Positions 50,801 through 63,104 of a DNA stretch of 64,000 bases are shown piece by piece. The notes beneath the pieces are model-generated. The model was not told the DNA's origin and ran no database searches. It saw only the letters and a list, made by a program, of their open reading frames with translations. Origin of the DNA: Apteryx mantelli (Eukaryota; Chordata; Aves; Apterygiformes; Apterygidae); the NCBI RefSeq assembly GCF_036417845.1, contig NC_089978.1, positions 90,080,007 through 90,144,006 of the forward strand, in the 5' to 3' direction. How positions within the stretch are numbered: the first letter of the stretch is position 1; every line of letters starts with the position of its first letter. The translations under genes were made by a program, and so were the position numbers.

Positions 50801-53438
50801 TTGGCGTGTGTTGTGCTCTGCCTGCGCTAGAGAACCTCACAGTGTTTTGGCCCGCTGACTGGTTCAGGCTGTGACAACTGCATTGGGTTTTGGCACGTTT
50901 GAACGTCCACAGAAGCTTCCATTGTCATTTCTCCTGAAAAGATTCAGATTTGTAGTGCTAAAACAACTCTGCAAATTTAATCAAAGTGTATTAAATGGGG
51001 ATTATTTGGAAGATTCCTTTCAAAACCATACTGCTGGTTTCGATTTGGAAATTGAAATACGCATGTAGACACAGTTATTAAGCGCCAAGAGATCTACCTG
51101 TATTTGAGGAATAGAATAAGACTCCTTCACAGAGATCAGGCAGGTATTTGCTGGGTAGAATCAAATAAGTATGTTGCCAATTTTCCTTTATAACACATAG
51201 AAACAAATTTAAGGTGGCAAATACTTATTTAACTGCTAAGGAAGGTTATAGCCCTGGAGATTTTAGATTTCTTGTTTGATATATTACAGCCCACAGCCTG
51301 AGGAAACTAGTCAAACCTGACAGTGATGAATTTCTTGACTGTGTCAAGTTTATGTGGCTTTTTTAGTTCCTAACTGTATTTGCAAGAGGACACTTCATGA
51401 ATGATACCCTTTTCTCTGGCTACCCAGAAAAAGTCCAGAAAGTCAGTTCTGTCTTTGAGACAAATATGGATTGGATGACTTGAATTCTTTCCTCAAATTC
51501 ATTTTATTGACAGGGTCTTAGGTAAGAAAGAGTTGTTTATTGAAGAAACAGTGAAGGAGGTAGTGAAAACTCATTGCTGAGAGTCATAAATTCACTAGAG
51601 GTTGTGAAAGAGCAATGTTTGTCCCTCACTGACTGCAGCAAGATTGGGTACAGCAATGAGTCTTAAGTCTTCTGCATTACATTGCCTCGTTTGGCAAGAA
51701 ATCAAAATTGTCTTCTGAATTGTTTGCTTCTGCAGAGCCATACTGAGGCCTTAAAGTGCCACAGCAACCCCCTGTCATCCACCACTTCTCCATCTTTCGT
51801 TTTGGAGTTCCATTGCCAATTGTTTAATATTGTGCTTTGCTAACTGTCATTGTTATGCCTTTTTTTCCATCCTTTACCCTTGATTGACTTGACTGACCTT
51901 GATTCATCTGAGGATGAAGATGTTGAAGAAAACGTACCTCTTCAAAACAAGGAGTGAGAATGCTCGCACTAAAAGATTTATGTTTGGTGTTCAGTCTTAT
52001 AGATGAAGGAACTGAGTTCAGAAAGTGAAGCATCTTTTTTCTCATGAGAATTATGAAAAGGGAGATGCATGCAAGGACTCGTTCTCAAAGGAAATGAGTT
52101 TCTCCTTATTCCCCCGTTTGCAAAGCCAGCTGCCAAATTGATTTTGCCTCTGCCTCTCCATCTTCCACATCATATATACTGTCCCTGTATAGTTAAATTG
52201 TGTGCATGTCTTAAGTCCCTGCATACCTTCTCTTTTCCATTAAAGATTTCTCTTTGGAAGGACTGCTTCGTTATCTTTCAAATAGTTAAACGTCGCACTC
52301 TTCAGGAACAGGTATGTGGTGAATAGTAGGCTATGGCTCTACAAAGTCACAGCCTGTTTCCTGAAGCAACCCTAGACAATTTCTTGAATTCATGGAAGCA
52401 TGGTGTAACGGTTCTAAACTGTTGCTAATCTTCTAGCTTTGCAAGAGACTAAGTTTTAAAATATGCAGTACTAGAGACATCAGCTCCTTCCCAAACTTGT
52501 AACTGGCAAACAACCTTTTAAGCATTTCTGTAGACGTTTGCAACAGTTGCAGTAGGACCAAAACAGAAGGACAGAAGCTAATGTTGCCATGCTGACCCTG
52601 CTGAAAATTCTAATCTCCCTGGAAAAATCTAAGGATTTTTCTCTAGCCAAGGGAAAGCTCATCTCCATTGGAGTCATTCTGGACTGTTCCAGAAGCTTTA
52701 CATGATTTCTATAGTCAAACTTTCTTTTCCTAGTACTTTTCTGCCTAATAAAGTTGTTGGCCCCACTGCACTTTTTGTCCTCTGTGTACAGGTTCCTGCA
52801 CCACTATAGTTGCTATGTGTAAGTGGATTTTCAAAGAGGACCTGTGCTCTGGCAGGAGAATTGGGGTAATGTCCAGTTTTCAATATTTGCAGAACAGGTC
52901 TCAGTTCTACATGTTTCCTGTCTTAAGTCTCTGCTCTTCATCACTTATGGTTGTGACTACCTCCGTTTCATGTTCTTTCCTTCCCTTGGCTTAAGCAGTG
53001 CTGATACAGAATAATCATCCTGGCAGTAGGTAAACATTTTGGCTCCATTTCATACCTAACTTCAAATGTTGGTGCACTTCACTATTAAAAGGTTTCTTAA
53101 CAATTTGTTAGCTCTTCTCCTGAAGTATTTTCTGCTTCTTGCTTATTTACATAAATTGTCGTTTCCTGTGTGGATGTGGAGAGATGTGGTTAAAACCTCC
53201 AAAAAGTTTTGGGTTTTTTTTTTTTGGAATGTCTGTAACGTGGATCTCCTATTGAAGTTCTGTATGTTGGTGAAGTTGGCTTCCTAATGAGTTGGAGTTA
53301 CAGTGTGCTTCTGTTAGATTCTTTTTAACGCATTGTATAATGATGCTCACTTTGGAAGAACTCTTTGTGCACTGTTCATCAAAGGAAACCTGTTCCTTTC
53401 CCCATCTGTGATACCTTGTAATTGTGACTAAACCGAGG

Positions 53439-53458
53439 CATCCTACTTAAGTAGGATG
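53439..53458. repeat. Perfect 20-bp palindrome without spacer
   Basis: CATCCTACTTAAGTAGGATG is identical on both strands. It lies in intron 2 and is followed by an irregular GTAGGTA-rich stretch to about 53500. It may be a cruciform-forming site, a dimeric protein-binding site or the relic of a small inverted duplication. Confidence 0.85.
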
Positions 53459-54458
53459 GTAGTAGGTATAGGGTGTAGGTAGGTTCTTGGGAGGTATAGG
53501 AAGTGCGCTGCTGGTGAGAGTCCTGCCCACTCTCTGCCTTCAGCCATGGGCTTCCACTGCTCCCTTTGTTTTGAGTCTGACAGTTGAGATAAGGTCAGCT
53601 ACTGATCCACGTTAAAACTAACCAGCCTCCAAAAAGGAAAAATAGCTTTTAGGATACTGATCAGGTTCCTCTCACTGTCCTGCAATGGCTGGAACTGAAT
53701 TGGGAGGTGGAGTGGCAGCATGTGGTTCTGGAGGGAGTCATGTGGATAGCAGTGCTGTCTTAAGCTTTGCTTTAACTTGAAAACGTAGGATGAGGTTTCA
53801 TAGCCTGCTTGAGCCAATCTAAGTTCTAAGGAGAGCTGTGTTGCCTTAGAGCAGTGTTTTTACGAAATTGAAGGTAGTGTGATGTGCCCTGAGTGACATA
53901 CAGTGTGAGGAGATACGGGAGTGTCTGAAGGTGCATAGTTTCTGGGGATACTGTTGTAGGACCCACTCAATACAGCCTTGTCCACACTACTTCTTGGGGG
54001 CATTCCCTGGAGTGCGCTTGCTTCAGAACTCTACCGGAGGATTTTTGGAAGAAAAGCTAGATCGCTGCATGAAGAATGTAGGAGCAAACTAACATTTATA
54101 TAAAGTGGATGACTACGAAATCGAGACCCAGGGATGAACTAAGTTACCTGAAATTACAGACCTAACTGAAGAGGAGGAATGCTCCTGTTAACTATAGACT
54201 GATTTGAATGGCAGTTTTTGTGAAGTGTGGACCATAGAGTCACACATACTGTTTTTTAACTCAGTATAATATATTGTAGTTGCTTTCTTTCCCTTTGTTA
54301 CAGTGTCCCATCTCATTTTGCCCTTTGCAGAGAACTTTTTACTGTGCTTTTGTTGTTTCGGATAAAGTTGTAGTTTTAATGTTTAAAAAAATTCAAAAGT
54401 AATTTGGGTTTAAGTGTTTTAATTTTAACTCTTTCTGTATCATCTTTGCTTATTTCAG

Positions 54459-54530
54459 GTACATGCAGAGCTTCCTTGAGCTTTTAGAATATGAAAATAA
54501 AAGTCCTGAGGATCCTCATGTTTTGGATGA
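54459..54530 (+). CDS. PDK3: PDK3 coding exon 3: codons 83-106 plus 2 nt of codon 107
   Basis: This 72-nt exon follows TATTTCAG and ends before GTGAGT (GA|GTGAGT). It completes Trp83 and encodes Y-M-Q-S-F-L-E-L-L-E-Y-E-N-K-S-P-E-D-P-H and then V-L-D; phase 2 in, phase 2 out. The W-Y-x-x-S-F-x-E-L motif is characteristic of the kinase family. The E-Y-E-N-K-x-P-E-D-P stretch fits PDK3 best among the isozymes. His103 replaces the Gln I recall for human PDK3, a conservative difference in a loop. Small size and symmetric phase mean that skipping this exon would keep the frame and remove 24 residues from the helical domain. Confidence 0.96.
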
Positions 54531-55664
54531 GTGAGTAATTTGTTTTCCTATGACAGTTTTTTTTTCCAATAACAATATGTTTCAAAAACAGTTTGGGGTT
54601 TTTTTGGTACCGTAACAAAGCAGTGATCTTACTTGCAAGGTAGAATTCTTGCAGTAAAGACCAAAATTATAAACTAGAGCTGAGTATTGAAAATCAAAGC
54701 ATATTTAAACAATGTATGTTGTGTATGTACAATCTAATAAATTAAGAAATGACATGAAATACTTCCTCTGAGGCTATATTAAAAAGACAACGTGCATGCA
54801 AGAATATACTCATATAGCAAATACTACTAAAATGTCATTTTGGTATTTATTGAGCTTGGTACTCTGTTTTATGTAATGTATATTAGCATATTAATACTAT
54901 GAAAATTTAAATTGAAAGCACTGAATGTGTCAATTTTTTATCTAAAAACTTTTTTCGTGGATTTCACTTACTGGCATTCAGCTACCTCATTGAATAAGAC
55001 TGCTTATGTTTTGAGACGAAAGGAAAGCTTAGCAAATTTTCTTTATCAACAACTTATAAAATTGCCATCAGAATGTTTCTTTGAAATTTGTACAGACAAA
55101 ACAGACTCAGAATGTTTAAGTGAAGATATGTGCACCACTATGTGCATATATATATGTGTGTATGTGTCATCTATCTATCTACATGCATGTATCAGGGAGT
55201 AACAGCAAAATAAAAATACATGGTCTATACTTACCTTCTACCATACAGCAGTCAACTTTGTTTCAGGTGATTAGTTCTTACAGATTTTTTGTTCTCTTGC
55301 TTAGTTTTCATAGGGCAACTTGTCTTTTAAACTTGAATTCTCTTTTAGGCTCTGGAAACTCTGACAGAAGAGGCAGTGCTTGATAGTAATGATCATAAAA
55401 TGTTTTGCAGTCCAATAAAAGCTCTGTGCAAGATGTGACCTGCGTTGTGCAAAAATGATGTTTTGTCTTCATCCAGTTAGCTTAATGTAACTGAAAAACA
55501 GCATTAGCTTCAGATTCATTAACTGGCATGTTATGTTAGCTTTGTTATGAGTTTCATTAGGTAGTGCATTTGAGACTATATACTTTTTTAGCTGTGGGGA
55601 TATTCTCCGAGTTCTTTTCACTTTATTTTTTAAGTGCAAAGTGCATGCAGGAGAAAATCAAGTG

Positions 55665-56275
55665 CAGAAAAAACAGATTAGCTGAGTGGCAGAACTGCCG
55701 AAGAAAGGCAAGGATTTAGGCTGAGTGAGTCAACTGTACTGTTATTGAACAAGTGGAAAGTAACTATTTTCTCAGTGTGAGTCCTGAGCTGGTGAGCAGT
55801 TCTGGGTGCTACCTATTAAAGAATTAAAACGCAAATGGACAGTATCAAGGGAAAAGGCTCAAGAATTAAAGGTGTGGAGAATTCCATCTCTGAGAAAAGT
55901 TGAAAGGATTTGTTTAGACTAGCAAAGAGGAGATTGAAGGGACTCTGGAAGTCTGTGAGTGTGTAGAAAATACACTCTAATAAAGCATGATCAGTTGCTC
56001 TCCATGAAGGAAAAAAGAGCTACAAAATAGCTGATCTTTTTTATTAAAGTTGAGATTGCATACAGGGCAAAAAGTACAAATTCTAAGATTAGTGAGAACA
56101 AATTGAAACAGACTGGTCTACAGTCTTCTGACATCCTGTATTAAAAGCTTTCAAGAACAGCTTAGACATCTTTTGGTGATGCTTAATGGATATGCTTATT
56201 CTGTAATGGATGAGTTAGATGATCTCTTTCACCATTTCTAGCTGTTACTTTCTGTGATTCTGTATTCACAGCTTG
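55665..56275 (+). mobile_element. CR1-type LINE 3' end, sense to PDK3
   Basis: The + strand follows the 3' part of the CR1 consensus in order: a GAGTCAACTGTACTGTTATT segment near 55725; 'cagttctgggtgct' near 55797; 'tgagaaaagttgaaagg' near 55893; 'tttgtttagactagcaaagagg' near 55910; 'tttcaagaacagcttagaca' near 56149; then 'gagttagatgatctctttc' near 56211, ending in TTCTGTGATTCTGTATTC. The last segment corresponds to the octamer-like ATTCTATGATTCT terminus that marks CR1 3' ends. Indels throughout show an old, inactive copy. The 5' truncation is typical of CR1. The family was recognised from memory, so the subfamily is not assigned. Confidence 0.85.
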
Positions 56276-56949
56276 TTTGCTGATGGGATAAGAATGTCTG
56301 TTTGTGACTAGTTTAGCAATAAGATTTCCTACTATTTGACTTAAAAGAACATTTTGAATGGGATTAAGTTGCCAAAACTTGGATGTTTGTTGCCCTTTGA
56401 GATGACATGTGCAGCCTTAGATAACTAAGTGAGCCTGGCAAATGTAACACAGATCTTATGAAACCTATAATGTTCTGAATGTGCAGCTCGAGGCAAGGTG
56501 GTTATGAGGCTTCTAGTACCATTTATGTTCCGTATTTAGGTAATTAAATTTCAGCTTTTTGTGGATTTCAGAAGTTTAAGGTAGATCAAAATATTCAAAT
56601 GTTTTAAAAATGCTTGATATTTTAGAAAGTTACCATGGGGACCTGTTTTTGGAGTCTGTTCATGATTGCCAGATGTGTTATCTGGCTTTTTCATATGGAC
56701 AATGGGCATTCTTAATACTGTTTTATTGTAATGTAAAATTTTGTTTGAGATGCTCTAAATTAGTATGATGTACCAAATATTTACTCATTCAGAATAATTG
56801 TCAAAATCTTTGAGACCTTGCAATTATAGTATTATATGTGTTTATAATTAAATAAAGATGTTGGGAACTGAGATAAAGGCCAGCTAGGGACTCTGACAGT
56901 GAAAAGAGAAAAAACCCAAATTATCTGATTAAAGATCAAATTTATTCTT

Positions 56950-56980
56950 ATTGGGTAGGCTACAATATTGGGTAGGCTAC
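56950..56980 (+). repeat. 14-bp direct repeat, period 17
   Basis: ATTGGGTAGGCTAC occurs at 56950-56963 and again at 56967-56980, separated by AAT. It looks like a small recent tandem duplication in intron 3. Confidence 0.85.
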
Positions 56981-58196
56981 CTAAGATTAGAAGGTCAGAT
57001 TAATTTTTCTGCTCTTTGTGTGTCAACTCTTCCTAACATTCTGAAGGCTATGCCATTTAATTAAATCTTGAGCTGTAATTAGCAATTATTTCAGTATTCT
57101 TGGCAAACTGAGTCTTTTTAAAATTACTCTTAACAACCGTGTCCATATTTCAGCTGTAATAACCCAGCAGAATAAAGTTAAAAAAAAAAATTACTCAACT
57201 GCTGTACCAGTATTCCATATTGCAGGTGTCTAGCCCTATCCTACTTTTATATCTTTGTGGTCAGAGGAGAACTGGGAATACTGGTAACTCTACTAGTTAA
57301 TGAACTACTTATCAATGGAAGAAAATGAGTTCCAAGAGTTCAGTTATGTTTACATAATACTTTTCTGTTCTTTGTAATTCCATGCATCACTGAATTCAGA
57401 ATTTGACCCATTATCTGCAACTTTGTGGGTAGTGTTTTTAGTGATGTATAAATAGCAATAGTACTTACTTCACCAGATCAGTTTGTTTAGAGAAAGACAC
57501 GTGGAAGTTCACACTGTGAAGTGTGCCCAGTCCTTTGAACCAGAGTCTTTCTTAATCTAACAGTATCTGTGATGTGTATCTCTGTGTATCAGGTATATGG
57601 TGATGTATAAAGAGGGGTTTGGAGCCTGCTCCGTCTCTTGATTCCTCTCAGCTGGAGTCCTGCTCCTGCACTGAGCTATAGCTGCTAGCTTGAGGTTACA
57701 GAAAAGCCACTAGACCCAGACCTGCATCCTTGGGGCTCTAGACATCACATTGCCCATCCTTGTTAGTGCCCTGTGTGGTATCAGATGACATGTGCATTTC
57801 ATAGTGGGCTCATCTCTTCTTCCTTTAACTTAATTAATATTTGAAAACCTGAGACTGCCCTGGATGAAAGTTCTTCTGCCCCAAGAGCTTTTGTGTGGAG
57901 CTGAATGTGGTGTCCAGGTCAGGCTCTCAAAAATCGTGAAGGCTTCTAGAGTTGATTTTTTTTGGTAATGGAATGAGCACCCTGTTGGTCTTTTGGTCAG
58001 CTGAGGTGGACCTCAGCTCCTTTTACTGATAGTCAAGTTAACAATATCTCAAGCGAGAAAAGGAACCAAAACCATTTTGCAAAGAGGTTTGATATCCACA
58101 GCTGTGCCCTGCCTCAGTTCTAAAGAAAATAGTCTTTTGTCACCAGTATCGTATTCAGAGATAGATGTCCGGTAGTCCTGTTACGTCCCAGTTTTC

Positions 58197-58214
58197 TGAC
58201 GTCAGTCACGTGAT
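58197..58214. promoter_or_regulatory. PDK3: Composite CRE (TGACGTCA) and CLEAR/E-box (GTCACGTGAT) site in intron 3
   Basis: A perfect CRE palindrome (58197-58204) is followed after one G by the perfect palindrome TCACGTGA (58206-58213). With its flanking bases this reads GTCACGTGAT, one base from the CLEAR consensus bound by TFEB/MITF-type and USF-type bHLH-leucine-zipper factors. CREB/ATF proteins bind the CRE. Both contain CpG, which is rare in this intron, so side-by-side occurrence by chance is unlikely. Action as an intronic enhancer for PDK3 is inferred, not shown. Confidence 0.45.
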
Positions 58215-58316
58215 GACTTGAGTATTGTTGTTGGTATGACTCTTTCCAATGCAGGTATTTAGCAGCCTTGAGTACCTGCCAGCAGCTAGAAAAACTTTTT
58301 TTGTCAAGGTAGAGTT

Positions 58317-58358
58317 ATTTTTGTTTTTTGTTTTTGTTTTTTTGTTTTTGTTTTTTTT
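58317..58358 (+). repeat. (T5-6G)n low-complexity tract
   Basis: About 42 bases of T runs separated by single G residues in intron 3. Likely length-variable. Confidence 0.85.
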
Positions 58359-59372
58359 AGTGCCAGATTTGGAAGGGGAGGGGGTGTCTTTAATTCCTTG
58401 GTAAACTCTAACATTTCTTAAAGATCTCTGAAAGTTTTCCAGTTGTCCTTTAAGACAGGGCCTGTGTCTTGTCTCTTTGGCTGACCACTCAGCTTGGATC
58501 GAGGCCAGGTTGGATGCTCGGGGCTCAGGCATGACTTCCCAATAGCTGGAGCATTTTGTTCCTCTGTCCTCCTCTGCTCACGTTGCTTGTTTCTTTTTAG
58601 AGACCCTCTTACCCTCTCCCTGTGGTGTATATAAAAATGTCCTCTGACTATTTGTGCCACATGTCTGCTTGTCCGGGGAGCCCAGTCAGATATTCGAAGA
58701 ATTCAGGGTGGTCTTTCTGAGGAGAACATTTTCCATATCAGTGTTCTGGGATTATGGATGTTGTCCATGTACTGGCATAGCTGTCTATGAAGCCATGCAA
58801 TAAAGTGAATAGGAAATTGATTTGGCTGAAAAATAGCCATATTAGTCCCTGATCTATTGCACCACATGGCTTACAAAAAAGCAGCAGTACTGGCACACTG
58901 GAGGGGCTGAACAGGTATCAGCAGAGACTAAACTAATGCTGATGCTGAAAAACTCCTTGTCAATCTAGCCCAATTTATGTCTGCTCTCAATGCATGAGTT
59001 TGAGGACATCTGTTCATTCCAAAATATGTTGCCTTTTCATGTACATTGGACAAAATCCTTAAAAGGGACTTTGTGTCACAGTATTTCTGTGATGCAGAGG
59101 TTTAGAGGTGATTCGGTTTCTTTATTATGGTGGTTCTGCTGCTTAGTGGCCTGTATGCTGCTGACTTACCACATGGTTGTCAGGTCAGTGTTGCTGTCAG
59201 TCATATGGGCATATGGCAAAAGCTCCAAAACCTCTGCATTTTTGATAGCATGAATATCTTTCCTTGAGCTGTAGAGTAGTCAGGTGGAAAGCTTTTCACA
59301 GTTCTGTCAGGCCGTGTGGTTGCAGGAGTGTTAAGATAAGGTGCTGACACTTGGTAGTGTGTGTAAACTAAC

Positions 59373-59386
59373 GGGGGGGGGGGGGG
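59373..59386 (+). repeat. Poly(G)14 tract
   Basis: Fourteen consecutive G residues in intron 3. Long G homopolymers are rare in vertebrate DNA and are both slippage-prone and quadruplex-capable. The exact length may be a sequencing artefact. Confidence 0.85.
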
Positions 59387-62075
59387 TGTTGCAATTTCCC
59401 GGAGTGTCAATACGCGGGCTGATAAACACACAAAGGAAGAATTGTTTTTCGAAAAATGAAGGTTTTGTAAAATGTGTTGTTCATATGTACATTCAAACCC
59501 AGCTTACCCCACCCCCTATACCTGTGAGTTTCTTTGCTGATTTTTGTCTTTCTCCTACCTTCTTTCCTGGTGTGTGTGGGGGGTGGCAGGGGGCGGGTCT
59601 GGAGCTGCGAGCAGCTAAAGCAGTATCAAGGTGAATGTGCATGTACATAACATACTCTGAAGAAACTTAGTAAAGAAAAAGAAATTTCCTTTCTGCAACA
59701 CAGATTAAAACAGTGATTCTGTTAGCAGTTTGAAATAAGTAAATATTGAAGCAGATTTGATTCAGAAGATGCCATTTTATTACTTTGAAGTAAGGTGAAA
59801 TATTACTTTATAGTACTTTTATAATGCTCTTTAATATTACTTTTACTACACTTTCTAGTAGAGAAATCTTTCAGAGTGTGAACTTGTGTCTTTCTGGTGA
59901 TTCTCAACTACCAGCAAGCACTTCTTCAAAACAAGAAACAAAAAAACCTAAACAAAGCAAACCTCATGTACACAACCCCAAAACAAACAAAAAATCCCAT
60001 TGCAGATATGTTGCATTTAAAATTAGCTTTTTGACTACTTTCTTCTTTTCTCTAGTTCTTCAGATCATACTATCCATAAAATGGACCTAGAAAAATTCCA
60101 TCTGCCTTTATATTGAAAAATGTTTTTGTCTCCTTTTCTTCTACTGTGATAGATCAAAACAGAATAATAGTCATTAGAAAGTTACATAGTAACTCGTGTT
60201 GTGACATTTGTTAATTGTCTTTGCAGAAATCTATGGGTTTAATTTATTTAATAGCTATGCTGATGTCTCAAACACTCTTTTGTTAATACAGAACCCACTG
60301 AAGCTCATTCAACTGAAATAGCTTCACATTAATAATTTCTCATCTGTCAAACTGTATTATTTATTCATTGTGGTTTTGTAAATACGAGACACAATTTTGA
60401 AAAATGAAATTAAAGTTAAAATAAGTCAAATAAAATTTTCAGAACTATCCTGCAGTTGATTTTTCTCAGCCAGTCCCATGAGAGAGTATTTTAAAAAATC
60501 CTCGATGCATTCTCCCACAATATGGTTACAAGTAAAAGCTTCAGATGCCTTTTGGGGTTTGCATGGGGGTGTGGAGGAGGGGGGAAAGGAATGGCAAGAT
60601 TAAGGAGACATGTTTAGTTCTGGCTTCTGCCTCAGCACCTTGTAATGTGCATATATACTTCCATGCGTTTGGTCCTTTAAAAGCATCTAGTTCATGGAAA
60701 CATTTGAGTGAAATCAGCTTTGAAAACAGAACAGGAGGCCATCCTCTCCCTGTAATACTGAAGAATTCCTTTCCTGTGTGTATTTGCACTTGTTTGAACT
60801 TGAGCTATAACTTGCTGCTCTGTGACAGGTAAACGTCCCAGGCCTTTGCTTGCCCATCTGGCATGCTCTGTGCCTTGAAGCACTTTGGTAGCGGCATGTC
60901 AGAGAGGAGCTTGCCCTCCTGGAACGTGTAAGCACAGTAAGGTATATACCGTAGGTAGTGGGGCTATTTAAAAACAAAAAGCAAAGCTGCCAGCGAGTCA
61001 GTAGACAGTGCTATTAGTTATTGGGGTTTAGATGTTACGATTGTCAGTATTGCTTCTCAGCTCTTTTTTAAGCTAATCTCTTTGCTCTGAAACAGAGAAA
61101 AAGCTTGAGTACAGCTAGGCACTAGTCTTGTCCAGAAAGCTAACACTACTGCCCCTGCTGAGTCTGTGAACCTTCCGGTTGAGAGAAGCGGCTGAATGCC
61201 CCATTTGGGACACGGGGCAGGTAAGTCTCCCTGGACTGAACATACCACCGTGTATCTTGACCTCTGTACTGTTGAATAAAAGGTTTGTTTTGAAGACTTT
61301 AGTTTTAAGCCAGCATGGTCATTGATATGAAACATTAAAAAAACATTAATAGCAGGGAAAACAAGATTTTATGCTGCTGTGCTCCTCTGCAACCAAAACT
61401 GTTTTGCTGTTCTCAGCTGTGAAGCAGAGAAATGAAAAATTGTTGAAACCTGTGTCCTTATCATTTAACTCTGATCTGGGTGGCTACAGATCACACAGAA
61501 TCAAGACTTAATAAACAAGAAGAGTCTACAAACCTTTTAAGCATTAAAATGGTTTAAGATATCCTGTCAGCAAGATTGATGAGTAGGTAAAAGCAGTCTT
61601 TCTGTACTGTGCAAGTCTTCAGATTGGGGACTTGGGCAGTTAAGACTTCCCCTTTTGTAAGCAATGAACTACAGTTTTGAAAGACTAATGGATTGTTTGT
61701 TAATACACCTGCAAAAACTGGTGATTAGACAGAGGCTGGTGAAAAAGCTGTTGAAAATGAATCCTACATTCCTTTGCAGCTGGCAATGTAGAGTGGGAGA
61801 AATCATTTTAAAAGCATATCACTTGTTAAGAATGGTACATTTTACTTTCAGTCTTCTTGGACAACTGGTTGTGAAAAGGAAAGAAGCATCTGCTTTAAAT
61901 CTAGTGGCTAATTGGTAGCCTTTTTACTTTTGATGGTTTTAATGTACTTTCCTGCCTTAGTTGGTGTGCATTGTACTTCTAATAAAATAATTAATACATT
62001 ATCGCATTTTCCGTGTTCGTTATATATCTACTGAGAATGTTTTGCAGTTGGTTCTTTTTTTTAAAAAGGGATCTG

Positions 62076-62091
62076 TAGATCTGCAGATCTA
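62076..62091. repeat. Perfect 16-bp palindrome
   Basis: TAGATCTGCAGATCTA is self-complementary and lies within a run of three GATCT units in intron 3. Probably local duplication. Confidence 0.8.
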
Positions 62092-62749
62092 GGCATAACC
62101 TAACAAATTTTGCTTTCTTTGGAAGTCTGCATTTTATTCTGTGTGTCTTTTTTAAGAAGAACGTATCATTATGGTGTTTATAATCTGTTAATATTAGAGA
62201 ATGTGGCAGAGTTGAGTAGAGCTGATTTTTTCATGTCTAGGCTTTACAAGGCTATTAATATCCTGTTTAAAGTGTGTATGAGCTTGCATGTGAATAGAAA
62301 GGATGAGCACTTTGAAGATCATAAGTGTTGAGCTGCCTTGACAGGAAAAACAAGAATTGTTCAAGCTGTTTCAAAATAGGTACTGTTAAAAGCCATGGAA
62401 GTCATATCCTAAAACTTCTGGACCTACTGCAGGGAAGGATCCTTAGGGAAAGAAAGAAAGGAGAAAAAAAAGCACCGTTGTATGTGTTCTGCCATCCAGT
62501 GGTGTAAAAGGAAAGTGAACCCAAGTCGCACAAATAATTACCTATCCTGGTGTTTAAACTTACCAGAGTAGATGTCGGGTAAAGGAAACACACTCTAAAA
62601 TTAAACTGTGGGTGGTGAGGGGCTTGGAAGCAAGTCTAAAGTGTAAAACCTCTCAGGAAATTGTGAAAGGTCATCAGGTTGCTTTCTCCTTGGTTATGTC
62701 TCTGGTCTCCCAGCCACAGTTGGATGCAGGGAATATGAGAGTTACTAGG

Positions 62750-62753
<4 letters not shown>

Positions 62754-62799
<46 letters not shown>
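62754..62799. repeat. (AT)23 microsatellite followed by poly(T)
   Basis: Forty-six bases of perfect AT dinucleotide repeat, running into a short T tract, 305 bp before exon 4. Almost certainly polymorphic in length, and able to extrude a cruciform or hairpin. Confidence 0.95.
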
Positions 62800-62807
<8 letters not shown>

Positions 62808-63104
62808 CATATCTTGTTCCGAGTTAACAGTGAGGAGAGACTTAATTTAAATGAATGTTTTGGGGAGAAAGAATTGAATTTGAGGCCCTAAATGTGTCAC
62901 CCTCATGAGAGGCTGATGTAATATTTCTCCTTAAATAGGCTTTTTTAGGTAGTGCTTTATTTTGATTTCTCCCTTTTAATGATTTTATATTGACTGTGAG
63001 AGATAGTAAATAACAGATAAAATGATTATGCTGTGAGGAGTTGAAAACAGAAGTTAAGATTAATTATACTCTTAACATTTTGTTTCTAATTTTGTTTCCT
63101 TTAG

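Larger units (their letters stand above)
44726..54458 (+). other. PDK3: PDK3 intron 2 (9,733 nt)
   Basis: Bounded by the GTAAGT donor and the TATTTCAG acceptor. It is AT-rich apart from a GC-richer block at about 47390-47840. It contains poly(T)15 at 46638-46652, an A12T8 tract at 45343-45362, a purine-rich stretch at about 50460-50700 and a perfect 20-bp palindrome at 53439. No separate gene is supported on either strand. Confidence 0.93.
54531..63104 (+). other. PDK3: PDK3 intron 3 (8,574 nt)
   Basis: Bounded by the GTGAGT donor and the TTTCCTTTAG acceptor. It carries a CR1 3'-end copy (55665-56275), a CRE plus CLEAR palindrome pair (58197-58214), a (T5-6G)n tract, poly(G)14, an (AT)23 microsatellite 305 bp before exon 4 and a 16-bp palindrome (62076). 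Apart from these it is AT-rich sequence with no other supported gene. Confidence 0.93.

Noticed and set aside
58206..58532. 108-codon minus-strand open frame in intron 3
   Set aside because: The Lys/Asn/Thr-rich part comes from the (T5-6G)n tract read on the other strand. No domain.
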